Assembly: GCA_029961685.1 (NCBI GenBank)
Contig: JARWKL010000012.1
Location: forward strand, 22,119,227-22,183,226
Length of the DNA stretch: 64,000 nt
Direction: 5' to 3'
Origin: Aristolochia californica
Lineage: Eukaryota > Streptophyta > Magnoliopsida > Piperales > Aristolochiaceae
Part shown: piece by piece, positions 13,090-23,258 of the stretch
Layout: each line of letters starts with the position of its first letter
Numbering within the stretch: the first letter of the stretch is position 1
Notes under the pieces: generated by a model
What the model saw: the letters and a program-made list of their open reading frames with translations, nothing else
Databases searched by the model: none
Told to the model about the DNA's origin: nothing
Program-made: the position numbers and the translations under genes

Positions 13090-13280
13090 ATGAGTCAGGG
13101 GTGGGCTCGGCTCGATTCTGGCTCGGTTCGATTCGGTATACCTGAATCTCGAGCCGAGTTCGAGATCCGGGATCGGCTCGTTTAAATTAACGAGTCGGGC
13201 TCGACCGAATCAAGGTTTGGCTCACAAGCCGACTCATTAATTTAACGAGTAGGCGCGGGATTCGGGGGAGTCGGGACCGG
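13090..13280. repeat. CTCG-rich degenerate repeat
   Basis: A GC-rich stretch of overlapping GGCTCGGCTCGATTC and CTCGAGCCGAGTTCGAG phrases, including partly self-complementary pairs. It matches in texture the tandem block at 14195-14800. Dispersed repeat DNA; the transposon class is not determined. Confidence 0.6.
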
Positions 13281-14194
13281 GGACCGGGTCCTTTTGCCTT
13301 TCTGTCGTCGTCGATTATGTGGCCGCCGCTCGATTTCTTCCCCCTCGTCTGTCGTGGCTTTTGTTTCCATCGCAACTAACGAAAGTTCCTCGCCGGTGCC
13401 GCTGGTTCCCTCAGTGCCGTTCCTCGTCTTGGCGGAAAACCAACCAGCAGAAGCAGTGATACCTAAGTTAAGGGGAGAAATAATTTTCTCACCCCCCCCC
13501 CTGCGCGAAAATGATTTTGCACATGAGAAATCTAAAAGTGAAAAAAAATTAAAAAAAATGAAATTAAAAATACATTTTAGTAGAAATAAGTTTCTAGGGA
13601 CTATTAGTGTCCCATGTTTTTTGTAAACATTTTTCTAATTGAAAATTCTTATTAAAAAAATCATATAATTTTTTAAGTAAGATTTTCCTGCCAAGATGGG
13701 TTAGAAAACCGTATAAAAAATTTTTGAATAAGTATTTGACAGTTGATGCTGTAATACTTTTAGCATGAGGCAATTTTCATAGCAATTTTGTGTTTGACAT
13801 TTTATTTGATTAAAAAATATCGATAAATATAGTAATATATTAGATTGATTATTAATTTTTATTTATTTCCCTATAAGAGGCAATAAAAGGTCCATTTAAC
13901 TTTCCTAAGAAAATTTTAAAATATTTCTTGTAATTTTCTAATAAGTCACTAATAGTAATAGGATTTTATTTAAAGGTTTTTTTGGAAATATGTATCATAG
14001 GAAAAATATTTCTAGTTTTTCCTAGAATATAAATTTTCAACTAGGGGCACTAAGGAGGCCATAGTAAATTATGGCCAGATTCAAAAATTACAAAATAAGC
14101 TAGACAACATTTGGAGTAAAAAATTAATATTAGTGTGTTCTAATCCATTATTGAAATTCAATTTTGAACCTCCCCTATCATTTTTTTAAATGTG
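13281..14194. other. AT-rich intergenic DNA
   Basis: The open frame at 13294-13626 (+) begins in GC-rich sequence and runs into A-rich DNA after 13530. It has no domain and is probably chance. The remainder is AT-rich with no recognisable feature. Confidence 0.4.
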
Positions 14195-14800
14195 TCATAA
14201 TTTTTTATATAATTTATTTGACATATATTTTATATAGAGTATTAAATGTAGGTTAAGCTCAAACTCAGCTAGAGCTTGAACTCGAACTTGAACTCGGTTA
14301 AAATTATTAGGCTCGAGTTCGATTACAATTTTAGGTTCGAGGCTAGGGTCGGTCGAGCTCAAATTCAAAATATTTAAATCAAGCTTAGCTTGAACAAGGT
14401 TCGGACTCAGCTGGATTCGATGCCACCCTTATGCCAAATTTTAAGTAGATGTCATTCCCAATTTTATGTAAAATGTATGTATAACTTTATATACAATTTA
14501 TTTGACATGTATTTTTTGAAAAGTTTTAAATGTATGTTGGAGCACGAACTCGAGACTTGTATTTTTTGAAAAAATTTAAATGAATGTTGAAGCTCAAGCT
14601 CGGCTTGAACTCGGTTAAAATTATTATGCTCGAGCTCGGCTCGAATTCGGTTAAAATTATTAGGCTCGAGCTCGATAACAATTTTAGGCTCGAGTCTAGG
14701 CTTGGCTCGAGCTCAAACTCAAAATATTTAAATCAAGCTCGGCTCGAATATAAGCAGGTTCGAGCTCAACTCGCGCTCGATGCCACCCCTAACAGAGTCC
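14195..14800. repeat. Two tandem copies of a ~300-bp GAGCTCG-rich unit
   Basis: Copy 1 (~14195-14440) and copy 2 (~14490-14800) share the same order of motifs: AATTTATTTGACAT, an AAATGTA(G/T)G tract, CTTGAACTCGGTTAAAATTA, CTCGAGCTCGAT-type blocks, CAAAATATTTAAATCAAGCT, then GATGCCACCC at the end. Copy 2 has an extra internal repeat of the TCGGTTAAAATTATTA block. No coding potential. Probably a non-autonomous dispersed repeat present as a tandem pair. Confidence 0.75.
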
Positions 14801-14879
14801 ATCAAAATTTGCTAAAATAAGTGTTCAAACTTTTCAAGTAGACATGCATATTAATAAAAATCCAAGGCCCTATAGTGGG

Positions 14880-14880
<1 letters not shown>

Positions 14881-14916
<36 letters not shown>
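14881..14916. repeat. Homopolymer run of 36 C
   Basis: Thirty-six uninterrupted C, then T and three more C. The complementary strand is poly-G. It could form an i-motif or quadruplex, or it may be a sequencing or assembly artefact; the printed length should not be trusted. Confidence 0.9.
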
Positions 14917-14919
<3 letters not shown>

Positions 14920-15119
14920 CTTTTAACAATGAGGGGGGAGCTCCCCCTATCTCTAGTATCGTAAGACTCTAATGTTGTACAATCGTGCCCTCTTCCCCTC
15001 TTTTCCCATGTAATCCCGACTACGTCACCCATTTTTTTTGGCTTCCCACGGGTCGGTCTTTTACCTTTGTAACCTACACAAGGAACCATGTTTGATTAAA
15101 CCTAGGTCCATCGACCGAT

Positions 15120-15510
15120 CTAGTCTGTATTTTATAATGTTGAAGCATAAAATAGAAAGAAATATATAAAAATAAAAAATAGAGAAAAAATGAAATATAA
15201 ATAACAAGAGGAAAATTAAAACCGCTAAAGCATCAATAAGAAAAAATGAAAATAAGAAAAATAAACTAGCAAAAAAAAGGAAAGAACAAGATCAAAATAG
15301 ACACTCCAAGCACAAAATAGAAATAAGAGGAAAGTTGGAACATGAAGACAACTAAAATAATAGGAAGAAAATAGAAACAACAAGACAAAAAATAGAAAAT
15401 AGAAAAAATTGAAACACGAATAAAATAGTAAAAATAATAAAAATAGAGACAACGGGACAATAATCAAAACATGAAAAAATAGAAACAAGAAGAACAAAAT
15501 ATAAAGAAGA
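15120..15510. repeat. A-rich imperfect repeats (AAAATAGAAA type)
   Basis: An irregular array of AAAATAGAAACAAGAA-like phrases. It gives a hydrophobic L/F/Y-rich open frame of 115 codons on the minus strand (15225-15572), which is a composition artefact. It resembles the minisatellite at 7288-7600 in style but has no fixed period, and lies just left of the CCCH/copia duplication. Confidence 0.6.
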
Positions 15511-15574
15511 TTAAAATTCCTTGAGCCCACACACTTCTCCCTCCCTCTCCAGAAATACTTCCATTCCCTCACGG

Positions 15575-16284
15575 CTATGCGACACAGTGAAACCCAAGGG
15601 TTTGCCGCTTCGAGTTGCTAGGGAGCATTTGCCTAAGTTGTCCATTTAGACATCATGTAAGCCTCTCTTACTACATTTTCCCTCTCTGTTTTGCCTCAAG
15701 GTTCTAAATTTCAAGAAATAACCATCGATTATAACTTATATTTTTGACTTCCTTGACTTCTTTTGGAGTAAAATGATCTTTAATCATTATCAGTGAGATC
15801 CTAACAACAATTCGACTTTATTGACTTCAAATTTATGACAACTATTATGTACGTTAATACGTTGATGGAATCGAAATTTTTAGAATTGTTTTAGTTAAGG
15901 TTCTCATAAGTTGCCAAAATCTTGAATTTCAACATTGTCATGATATTAACTAATCTTTTATGTTTTAGTAAGAAATGTGTCACTCTTTTTTGTCTTATTT
16001 AATTAACTTCAAAATCTTGTTATTGTTTTTTTTCCACTGATTATTGTATATTGCTCTATATTGGCTTCTAAGTTTCATACTCATACCAGAGCTCTGCTTT
16101 TCTTTCAACCATTAGACGTCCTAAAGCCTCTAGATTTGTCGACAAGAAAAATGGACCTTGTTATTTTTACTTCAATGGCTACTGCAACAAAGGCAAAAAG
16201 TGCAGGTTCTTGCACAACCTTGGTGACGATGAACACAAGATTTGTGGTGAACCAGCACCCGTTGAAGCAGCTCACAATGTTGAG
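15575..16284 (+). pseudogene. CCCH zinc-finger gene fragment, copy A (two exons)
   Basis: Two exons of a plant CCCH zinc-finger gene with the intron between them. Exon A1 (~15575-15652) carries a damaged finger reading GSICLSCPFRHH, followed by a good donor (CAT/GTAAG). Exon A2 (16116-16284, acceptor ATTAG, donor GAG/GTGAGT) encodes KKNGPCYFYFNGYCNKGKKC then RFLHNLGDDEHKICGEP, a complete C-x7-C-x5-C-x3-H finger. Both finger types occur together in plant CCCH proteins of the Arabidopsis At2g02160 kind (named from memory). The intron is kept, so the fragment came from genomic DNA rather than a cDNA. No flanking exons are present. It joins the copia LTR-like sequence at ~16290. Confidence 0.7.
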
Positions 16285-16289
16285 GTGAG

Positions 16290-17590
16290 TGCAAGCACAA
16301 TTTCTAAACATGTATGAAATTCATAAAAAACTGAAAGCGGAAGCCCAAGATACATACCTCCAGCCATGGCGATAAAATTCCTGGAATTTCTAGAAAGCTT
16401 GTTTAGTCTATCAAAGTGCAAGCGATGGAGACACATGCTTCTTTGTTAGACTAGAGATCTGCATTTCACTCACGGTGAAAAACTTCACGTACAATTTCCC
16501 AAAAGCCTCTTTCCCATCAAAAGAGGTTAAGTTACAATTGTCCCCACTATTCTTACATCTAAGGGAAAAACCACGTAATAATGGGTCAACTAAACAAAAA
16601 AAAAAAAAAAAAAGGGATGTGTCTAACATTCTGTTATTTAACCCATTCAATACTTAATATATCATTCAATATTGATACATCCTAAAAAAATTCTCATAAA
16701 TATAATATCTTATACCCAAACAAAAAAAATTAAATTGCATAAATTGTGACGGTGAGTCCTTTAGAGCAAGTATTATCTTCCATGTATAACAATGCAACTT
16801 TCTACTTTGAATGATATCCATATGTGGCACATATCTTTATAAATGAACTTTCAAATGCTCATTCAGGATCACCAAAATTTAAACATACATTGTCATTCTC
16901 TAAACTTCATGTATACAACTAAATAAGAGAAGATAATTATGAAATTAATGGAGTTTTTCAATTAAAAAAATGCGATGCAAACATAAAAGGTATTTCAATC
17001 ACATAAAAACTACATAGTAGAACTGAATCCCATATGTTTAATATGTCTCTTATAAGCAATAGGTGGTAGACCTTTTGTCAAAGGATCAACAATCATTAAT
17101 TCAGTGTTGATGTGTTCCACAACCATTTTGTTTACTTTAACATGTTTTCGAATAGCTAAATATTTAATGTCAATGTGTTTACTACGACTTCTGCTCTTGT
17201 TGTTCTTGGCTAAAAATATTGCAACGTAATAATCATAGTAAATATTCAATGGCTTGGAAATTGTGTCAATAATTTCAAGTCCATAAATAAAACTCTTCAA
17301 CCATATAGCATGTGATGTCGCTTCAAAACAGGCTACAAAGTCTACTTTTATGGTCGAAGTAAAAATTAAAGATTGTTTTGCACTTCTCCAATAAATGGTC
17401 CATCTAGCTAATAAAAAGACATATCCTGATATTAAGTTTCTCAAGTCAAGGTAACCAATAAAATCAGAGTTTGATTATCCAATCACCTCCAGATGATCAA
17501 ATCGCATATATGTAAGCTTGTAGTCTCTAGTTCCTTAAAGGTATCTCATGACTTTTTTTGTAGTTCTACAATGGTCCAAACCTTGCTCTA
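16290..17590 (-). mobile_element. Truncated copia element, copy A (LTR, RNase H, PBS)
   Basis: On the minus strand, from high to low coordinates: a primer-binding-site-like sequence at ~17578-17588 (plus CTCTAATACCA, antisense of a TGGTATCAGAG-type site), then copia RNase H and polyprotein C-terminus (open frame 17010-17444 with ATSHAIWLKSFIYGLEI, SKHIDIKYLAIRKHV and VDPLTKGLPP), then a ~0.7-kb LTR-like stretch at 16290-17000. The RNase H end lies almost next to the PBS, so gag, protease, integrase and most of RT are deleted. Part of the 2.13-kb unit repeated at 17700-19300. Confidence 0.7.
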
Positions 17591-17666
17591 ATACCAAATG
17601 GAAACAAAATTTCAAAATTGTTCCTTATTCTTTTAGCAATCTTATTTTTTTTATTTTCTTTTTCAG

Positions 17667-18418
17667 AGTTGCGACTGTGAGTATCGCCACAATATGCAAA
17701 ATGATGGAACCCAAGGGTTTGCTGCTTGTGGTTACAAGGGAATTGCACCCACCCAAGTTGTCCATTTAGACATCCTATAAGTCTCTCTTACCACATTCTC
17801 CCTCCCTGTTTTGCCTCAAGGTTCTAAATTTCAATAAATAATCATCGATTAGAACTTATATTTTTCTGTTCAACTTCCTTGACTTATTTTGGAGTAAAAT
17901 AATCTCTGATCATTATCAGTGGGATCCTAACAATAGTTCAACTTTATTGACTTCAAATTTCTGACAACTATTATGTGCATTAATACGCTAATGGAATTGA
18001 AATTTCAAGAATTTATTTAAGACACTGCCAAACTTTTGAATTTAAACATTGTCGTGATATTAATTTATCTCTTATGTTTTCGAAAGAAAGGTGTTACTCT
18101 TTTTCGTCTTATTTGAACAACTTCAAAATCATGTTATTGTTTTCCCACCAGTTATTGTATGCCTTTCCCAGTACTCTGTATTGGCTTCTAAGTTTCATAT
18201 TATTACCAGAACTTTGATTTTTTTTCTTTCAGCCATTAGTGGTCCCTTCAACACCTCAAGCCTCTAGATCTGTCAGCAAGAAAAATGGACCTTGTTATTT
18301 TTACTTCAATGACTACTGCACCAAAGGCAAAAAGTACAGGTTCTTGCACAACCTTGGTGGCAATGAACACAAGATTTGTGGTAAACCAACACCTGTTGAA
18401 GCAACTCACAATATTGAG
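17667..18418 (+). pseudogene. CCCH zinc-finger gene fragment, copy B (two exons)
   Basis: Second copy of the fragment at 15575-16284, offset by ~2125 bp. Exon B1 (17667-~17775, after a TTTTTCAG acceptor) extends further left than copy A: it shows CEYRHN, then after a frame change WLQGNCTHPSCPFRHP, a good C-x4-C-x3-H finger end. Its donor GT has become AT. Exon B2 (18240-18418) encodes KKNGPCYFYFNDYCTKGKKY, so the third zinc ligand is Tyr, and its donor GTGAGT has become GGGAGT. Frameshift, lost ligand and two lost donors mark it as a pseudogene. Confidence 0.7.
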
Positions 18419-20002
18419 GGGAGTGCAAGTAAAATTTTTAAACATATATGAAATTCTTTAAAAATTGAAAGTGGAAGCCCAAAATACATACCTCCAGCCA
18501 TGACAATCAGATTCCAAGAATTTTTAGAAAGTTTGTCTAGTCTATCCAAAATACAAGCGATGGAGACACAAACTTCTTTGTTAGACCAGAGATCCGTGTT
18601 TCACTCACCGTGAAAAACTTCACGAAAAACTTTTCAAAAGCCTCTTTCCCATCAAAAGAAGATAAGTTGTAACTTATGGGCAATTACAATTGTCCCACTA
18701 TTCTTACATCTAAGGGAAAAACTATCTAATAATGGGTCAAGTAAAAAAAAGAGGGATGTGCCTAACATTGTAGTGGGCATTCTCTCACTAAACCCATTCA
18801 ATACTTAATATGTACCATTCAATATTGATACATCCTAAAAAAAAATTCATAGATATGATATCCTTATACCCAAACAAAAAAATTTAAATTGCATAAATCA
18901 TGATGGTCCTTTAGAGCAAATATTACCTTCTACATAGCACAATGCAATTTTCTCCTTTGAATGAAAACCATATGTGGTTCATATCTTTATGGATGAACTT
19001 CCAAATTCTCGTTTGTGATCACCGAAATTAAACATACATTGTCATTCTCTAAACTTGATGTATACAACTAATTAAGATAAGACAAATATGAAATTAATAG
19101 AGTTTTTCAATTGAAAAAATGGGATACAATCATATAAAAACTACATAGTATAACTGAGTCCCATATGTTCAACACGTGTCTTATAAGCAATAGGTGGTAG
19201 ACTTCATGTTAATGGATCAACAATCATCAATCTAGTGTTGATGTGCTCCACAACCACTTTGTTTGCTTTGACATATTTTCCAATAGCCAAATACTTGGGG
19301 GGTTAGTACACTTTGTAAGTGCTATGGAAAGTGAAAGTGAATTACTTAGTGAAAATGAAAGTGAATTATTTTTTTGTGTTAGTGAGCACAATGAAAAGTG
19401 TAGTGTAAAGTACTTGTTTATGTTAGGTGCACAATGGAAAGTGAGGTGTAAAGTGAGAGAATTTTTATTAATAGAATATTCTGATAGATTTGACTTTTAT
19501 AACTTTTACTAAAAAAATTTATTAATAAATTAAAAGATGGATTTTAACTTGTGATAAATTACAGAATACTCAAAAACTAAATATAAAAAAATTAAACAAA
19601 TACTTACTTTGATAATATTAAAATAGTTAATCAAATTATAATTTTGTAATATCTAAATTCTCACTCATAAACTAATAATTAAATATAATATTAACCATCA
19701 TGAATTTATATAAAAAGGATATTTGTTAATTCTTAAGATGTACTTAACTTTGAAGTCTATTAACTCTTAAGATAGTTGTACTTAACTTTTTTTTATTAAG
19801 TGCACTAAGATAGATTTTAAATTGCCATAAATTAATAAATAAATAATTATTCATTAAGTTTGCTATTAAATGGATTTTCTCAATCTACATTTTTCTTTAT
19901 GAACCCCAACCCGATGGCCATGTACATAACTGATACAAGTGGTTTCGGGGAAGAACCATTCTTTGCTCCTTTCCACAGGTCGAACAACCCCATGATTGTA
20001 AT

Positions 20003-20161
20003 TTATTTTCCTTCGATGATATTGACATCGAAAAAACTTGGTACCAAGAAGCTGAATTCTTCTTCTACATCGCCTTCTTTTTGGCCATTCTTCACTAGCA
20101 TTGGTGGTCGTGGGGCCTTTGATACAGGTTTGAGCTCATGGAATCTCATCGGAGAATCGGC
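20003..20161 (-). pseudogene. Gene-like open frame inside the TIR element
   Basis: A 52-codon minus-strand frame ending at a stop reads like real protein: MRFHELKPVSKAPRPPM, then NGQKEGDVEEEFSFLVPSFF, then DVNIIEGK. It is preceded by an in-frame stop at 20162-20164, and the neighbouring GC-rich DNA (20170-20590) has further open frames. I do not recognise the family. It may be the last exon of a host gene captured by the element. Confidence 0.35.
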
Positions 20162-20625
20162 CTATGACGCCCCTTGAGGTGTGATAGTAGAGTTCAAGTA
20201 ATCGGATGAGATGGTGCGGGTGAGGTAGATTTTTCGTGGAAGAATTGATTGACTTGCAGGGACAAAAACAGGAGAGGCACAACAGACCCAAAAGTCATAG
20301 ACCTACGACAAATCAAACTCCCGAGCTTGATCTGGGCCAAACTGACGAGGGCCAAGACGAGAAAAAGGGAGTTGGAGACGGATCCAATGGCGCGGTTGAG
20401 AAGCACCACCCGAAGGAGGGTATTGTTAACATATGTGGGAATAACATCAAAAGCGGAAGGGTGAGGATCATGCTAGGAGAGGCACAGGCCCTACTTGAGG
20501 GTTTGTGTGAGGAGGCTAGAGAAAAGGAAGGAGCAGAAGGAGAAAACAGAGAAGGCAACAAGGTCCTCGGCGTGGCAATGATGGGCTGAGCAGCCTTCCC
20601 TCTTTCTTTTGACGAGGCAATTGAA

Positions 20626-20675
20626 CGAGTGAAAGTGAATTCACTCATCGAATGGAATGAATTCACTTTCACTCG
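20626..20675. repeat. Perfect 18-bp inverted repeat with 14-nt loop
   Basis: The left arm 20626-20643 (CGAGTGAAAGTGAATTCA) and right arm 20658-20675 are exact reverse complements, giving a strong potential hairpin within the right subterminal region of the TIR element. The same AGTGAAAGTGAATT core recurs at 19330-19370 and 20690-20790. Confidence 0.9.
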
Positions 20676-21589
20676 GGTTACGAATAAAATGAGTGAAAGT
20701 GAATTACTTATGTATTTCACTTTCATTAGTAACTTACATAGTGCAATAATGGTTGTTTTTGCACTTTACCTAGTGAAAGTGAAATACATCTCACTTACAT
20801 AGTGCACTAATAGGACCTTAATATCAATTTGTATACTACAACTTTTACTCTTGTTTTTTTTTTTTGTTGCCAAAAATATTGCACCAAAATTATCACAGTA
20901 AATCTTCAATGTCTTGGAAATTGTGTCAATAATTTCAAGTTAAAAAATAAAGCTCTTCAACCATATAGCATGTGAGGTCACTTCAAAATATGTTACAAAC
21001 TTTGCTTCTGTGATAGAAGTAACAATCAAATATTGTTTTGCACTTTTCCAATAAATGGTCCCTGTAGCTAATAAGAAGACATATCATGATCTTGAATTTC
21101 TTGAGTTAAGGTAACCAACAAAATCTGAGTCTGAATATCCAATCACTTCCAAATGATCAAATTGCATATATGTGAACTCGTAGTTTTTAGTCCCTTTTGA
21201 ATGTATCACATGGTTTTCTTTGCAACTCTCCAATGGTCTAAACCTGGCTCTGATACCAAATGCAAGCAAAATTTCTAAACATGTATGAAATTCATAAAAA
21301 ATTGAAAACAGAAGCCCAAGATACATACCTCCAGCCATGGCAGTCAAATTTCATGAATTTTCAAAATGCTTGTAAAGTCTATCCAAAGTGCAATCAATGG
21401 AGACACAAACTTCTTTGTTAAAAAAGCGATCCACTTTTCACTCATCGTGAAAAACTTCAATTACAACTTCTCAAAAGCCCCTTTTCCATTAAAAGAGGAA
21501 AAGTTGTAATTGATGGGCAGTTAAATATAAAAGAAGAAAACTACATAATAATTGGTCAATTAAAAAAAAAAGGAACGTGTCTAATAGGA

Positions 21590-22930
21590 AAAATTGTTGC
21601 TACAATGATGGATGAGTTGTGTCCACTTATTAAGACTACTAGTGAGGTGACAACTGATGGTCCCTCTCCTTCCTCGTGATTCAACACCTCACAGTGGAGA
21701 AACACTTGACCACCCATTTGGTTGATTCATATTACCCAGTGGAGATGATGGAATTAACTTTAAATTATGGCAAGAAAGTAACAAACCAGTATGAGGGTGG
21801 GTTCTTAGAGCTCAGGAGAATGTAACAAAAGAGGAAACTGGTGCCCCCATTGGGAAATGATGATTCATATAATGTTGTTTATATTAGAAAGCGATCAAGG
21901 AAGTGTTTTGTTGAATTGATGACCTCATGTCATTACATAAGATTTGGGGAGTTAACAATTAGAAGAGAGTTGAGGGGCATCTACCATTGAGATATGATGA
22001 TGAAGAAGATGTGAGGGAATTAGAGAGGAAACTCTCTCTACTGTTTCGGTAGCCTGATTGGTTATCTACTTGTTCTTGTACAATTGTGTTGATTTAACGG
22101 AGCTTGTACAACAATGTTTCATGTACTACATAAGAAACCGCTCTTCCTATATAATCTTGTTGATTTAATATTGTTTATCCAATTACTAATATAATCTATA
22201 ACCTCCGTAAATTGAAATACACATAGTTGGTGGGTCTAATTAGATGCAATTGAAATGAATTATTAACTTGAGTATGTATTAATGTTTCTCTATGAAATTA
22301 TCTAGAAACTTATTGAGAATTTCCTAGAAGTTATTATTATAATTCATAAGGACATGATAAAAAAAAGAGTTATTTCTGCGTAGATTAATATTTGGACTTG
22401 GGTTGGAAATATCAGGTTGGGTTTTGAAAAATACGGCCCCACACCATCCTTGAATGATTGAATTCCAACCCTATTCTCGAACCATGATCCCAATAAACTT
22501 GTAAATAAGTTATTATAAAAACTAATCTAATATAAAATATTAATAAAACTAAGAATCTATACATGATATTAACGTTAAAATATATAAATAATATAAAAGT
22601 AAACATTATAATCTCACGGTTGCTAAAAGAACAGCTAAAAAGGAGAACCTGCAATCAGTAGCTAGAACTAGTTGGACGAATTTCCTAAATTTGAATTGAA
22701 ATTTCCTCTTAGATTATAAGCTTATCGGGTATCACATTAATGTTCTAGATAAAAATTAACGAGAACAGCAGCAGGGTTAGATTCCTTTAACCAGGCTCAA
22801 CCAGTTGATTTGACCCGTTCTTTTTTTTTTTTTAATTCAACCTGTATAGATACGTCATTCTGTTATTCTGTGTCATGAATCAGAAGAACTCATCACAGGC
22901 ATAAAACACCGGGTAACAGGAGTTCCGACA
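21590..22930. other. Intergenic DNA with unassigned gene-like remnants
   Basis: 21590-22070 has a coding-like texture on the plus strand (for example a frame reading GNDDSYNVVYIRKRSRKCF near 21855-21910) but with frameshifts and stops throughout, and I do not recognise a family. 22080-22930 is AT-rich with no feature beyond a T-rich run at 22820. It should include the 3' UTR and terminator of the DUF1644 gene towards 22930-23258. Confidence 0.35.
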
Positions 22931-23258
22931 CCCTACAAGAGGCATGCAATGGTCAAAGAAATTCCAACTGTAATCAATTGACATTCCTTCAAACAAGTAC
23001 GAATTATATCACACAATTCGTTCAGAAACTTGATTTTCCCAACGGAGCAAGCTGAACCAATTCCTGTCCCAATTACCTGAAACACCCAACCTTTTTTAGT
23101 TAGATACCTCAGAAACTTTCGAGTACAGATGAGAGAAAATCATAAAAACACAGGCGAAATAAACAAACGGATGCACTCACATCTGAAGCAAAGCTAAGCA
23201 CCCAAACCGGCTTGCCCACAAAAGAGTTAAACAGGTGAAGAAGCCACTCAATTGCAAC

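Larger units (their letters stand above)
19297..20816. mobile_element. Non-autonomous TIR DNA transposon (1520 bp, Pack-type candidate)
   Basis: The insertion interrupts copia copy B exactly where the uninterrupted copy A (~17160-17180) supplies the empty site. The left end reads GGGGGGTTAGTACACTTTGT and the right end, reverse complemented, GTCCTATTAGTGCACTATGT; they share a TTAGTrCACTwTGTAAGTG inverted repeat. A 3-bp CTT flanks both sides (19294-19296 and 20817-20819), pointing to a PIF/Harbinger-like superfamily, though TWA is the usual target there. Subterminal AGTGAAAGTGAATTAC motifs recur at both ends. No transposase is visible. The GC-richer core (19900-20590) looks like captured gene sequence. 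Confidence 0.65.
18425..21600 (-). mobile_element. Internally deleted copia element, copy B, with both LTR-like ends
   Basis: Minus-strand order: 5' LTR-like sequence 21263-~21590, PBS at ~21250-21262 (plus GCTCTGATACCA, so TGGTATCAGAGC on the element strand), RNase H 21250-20820 with LEVIGYSDSDFVGYLNSRNS, FVTYFEVTSHAIWLKS and LKIYCDN, then the C-terminus at 19140-19290 and a 3' LTR-like region at ~18425-19100. Everything from gag to RT is missing between PBS and RNase H. The left LTR matches 16290-17000; the right one shares its terminal half, including TGCAAGCA and TTTCTAAACATGTATGAAAT. A 1520-bp TIR element splits the internal region at 19297-20816. Confidence 0.7.

Noticed and set aside
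15225..15572. Hydrophobic 115-codon frame resembling a membrane protein
   Set aside because: Made of A-rich repeats read on the minus strand; composition explains the Leu/Phe/Tyr content.
19860..20177. 105-codon plus-strand frame in the TIR element
   Set aside because: The minus-strand frame through the same DNA looks more protein-like, so this is probably its shadow.
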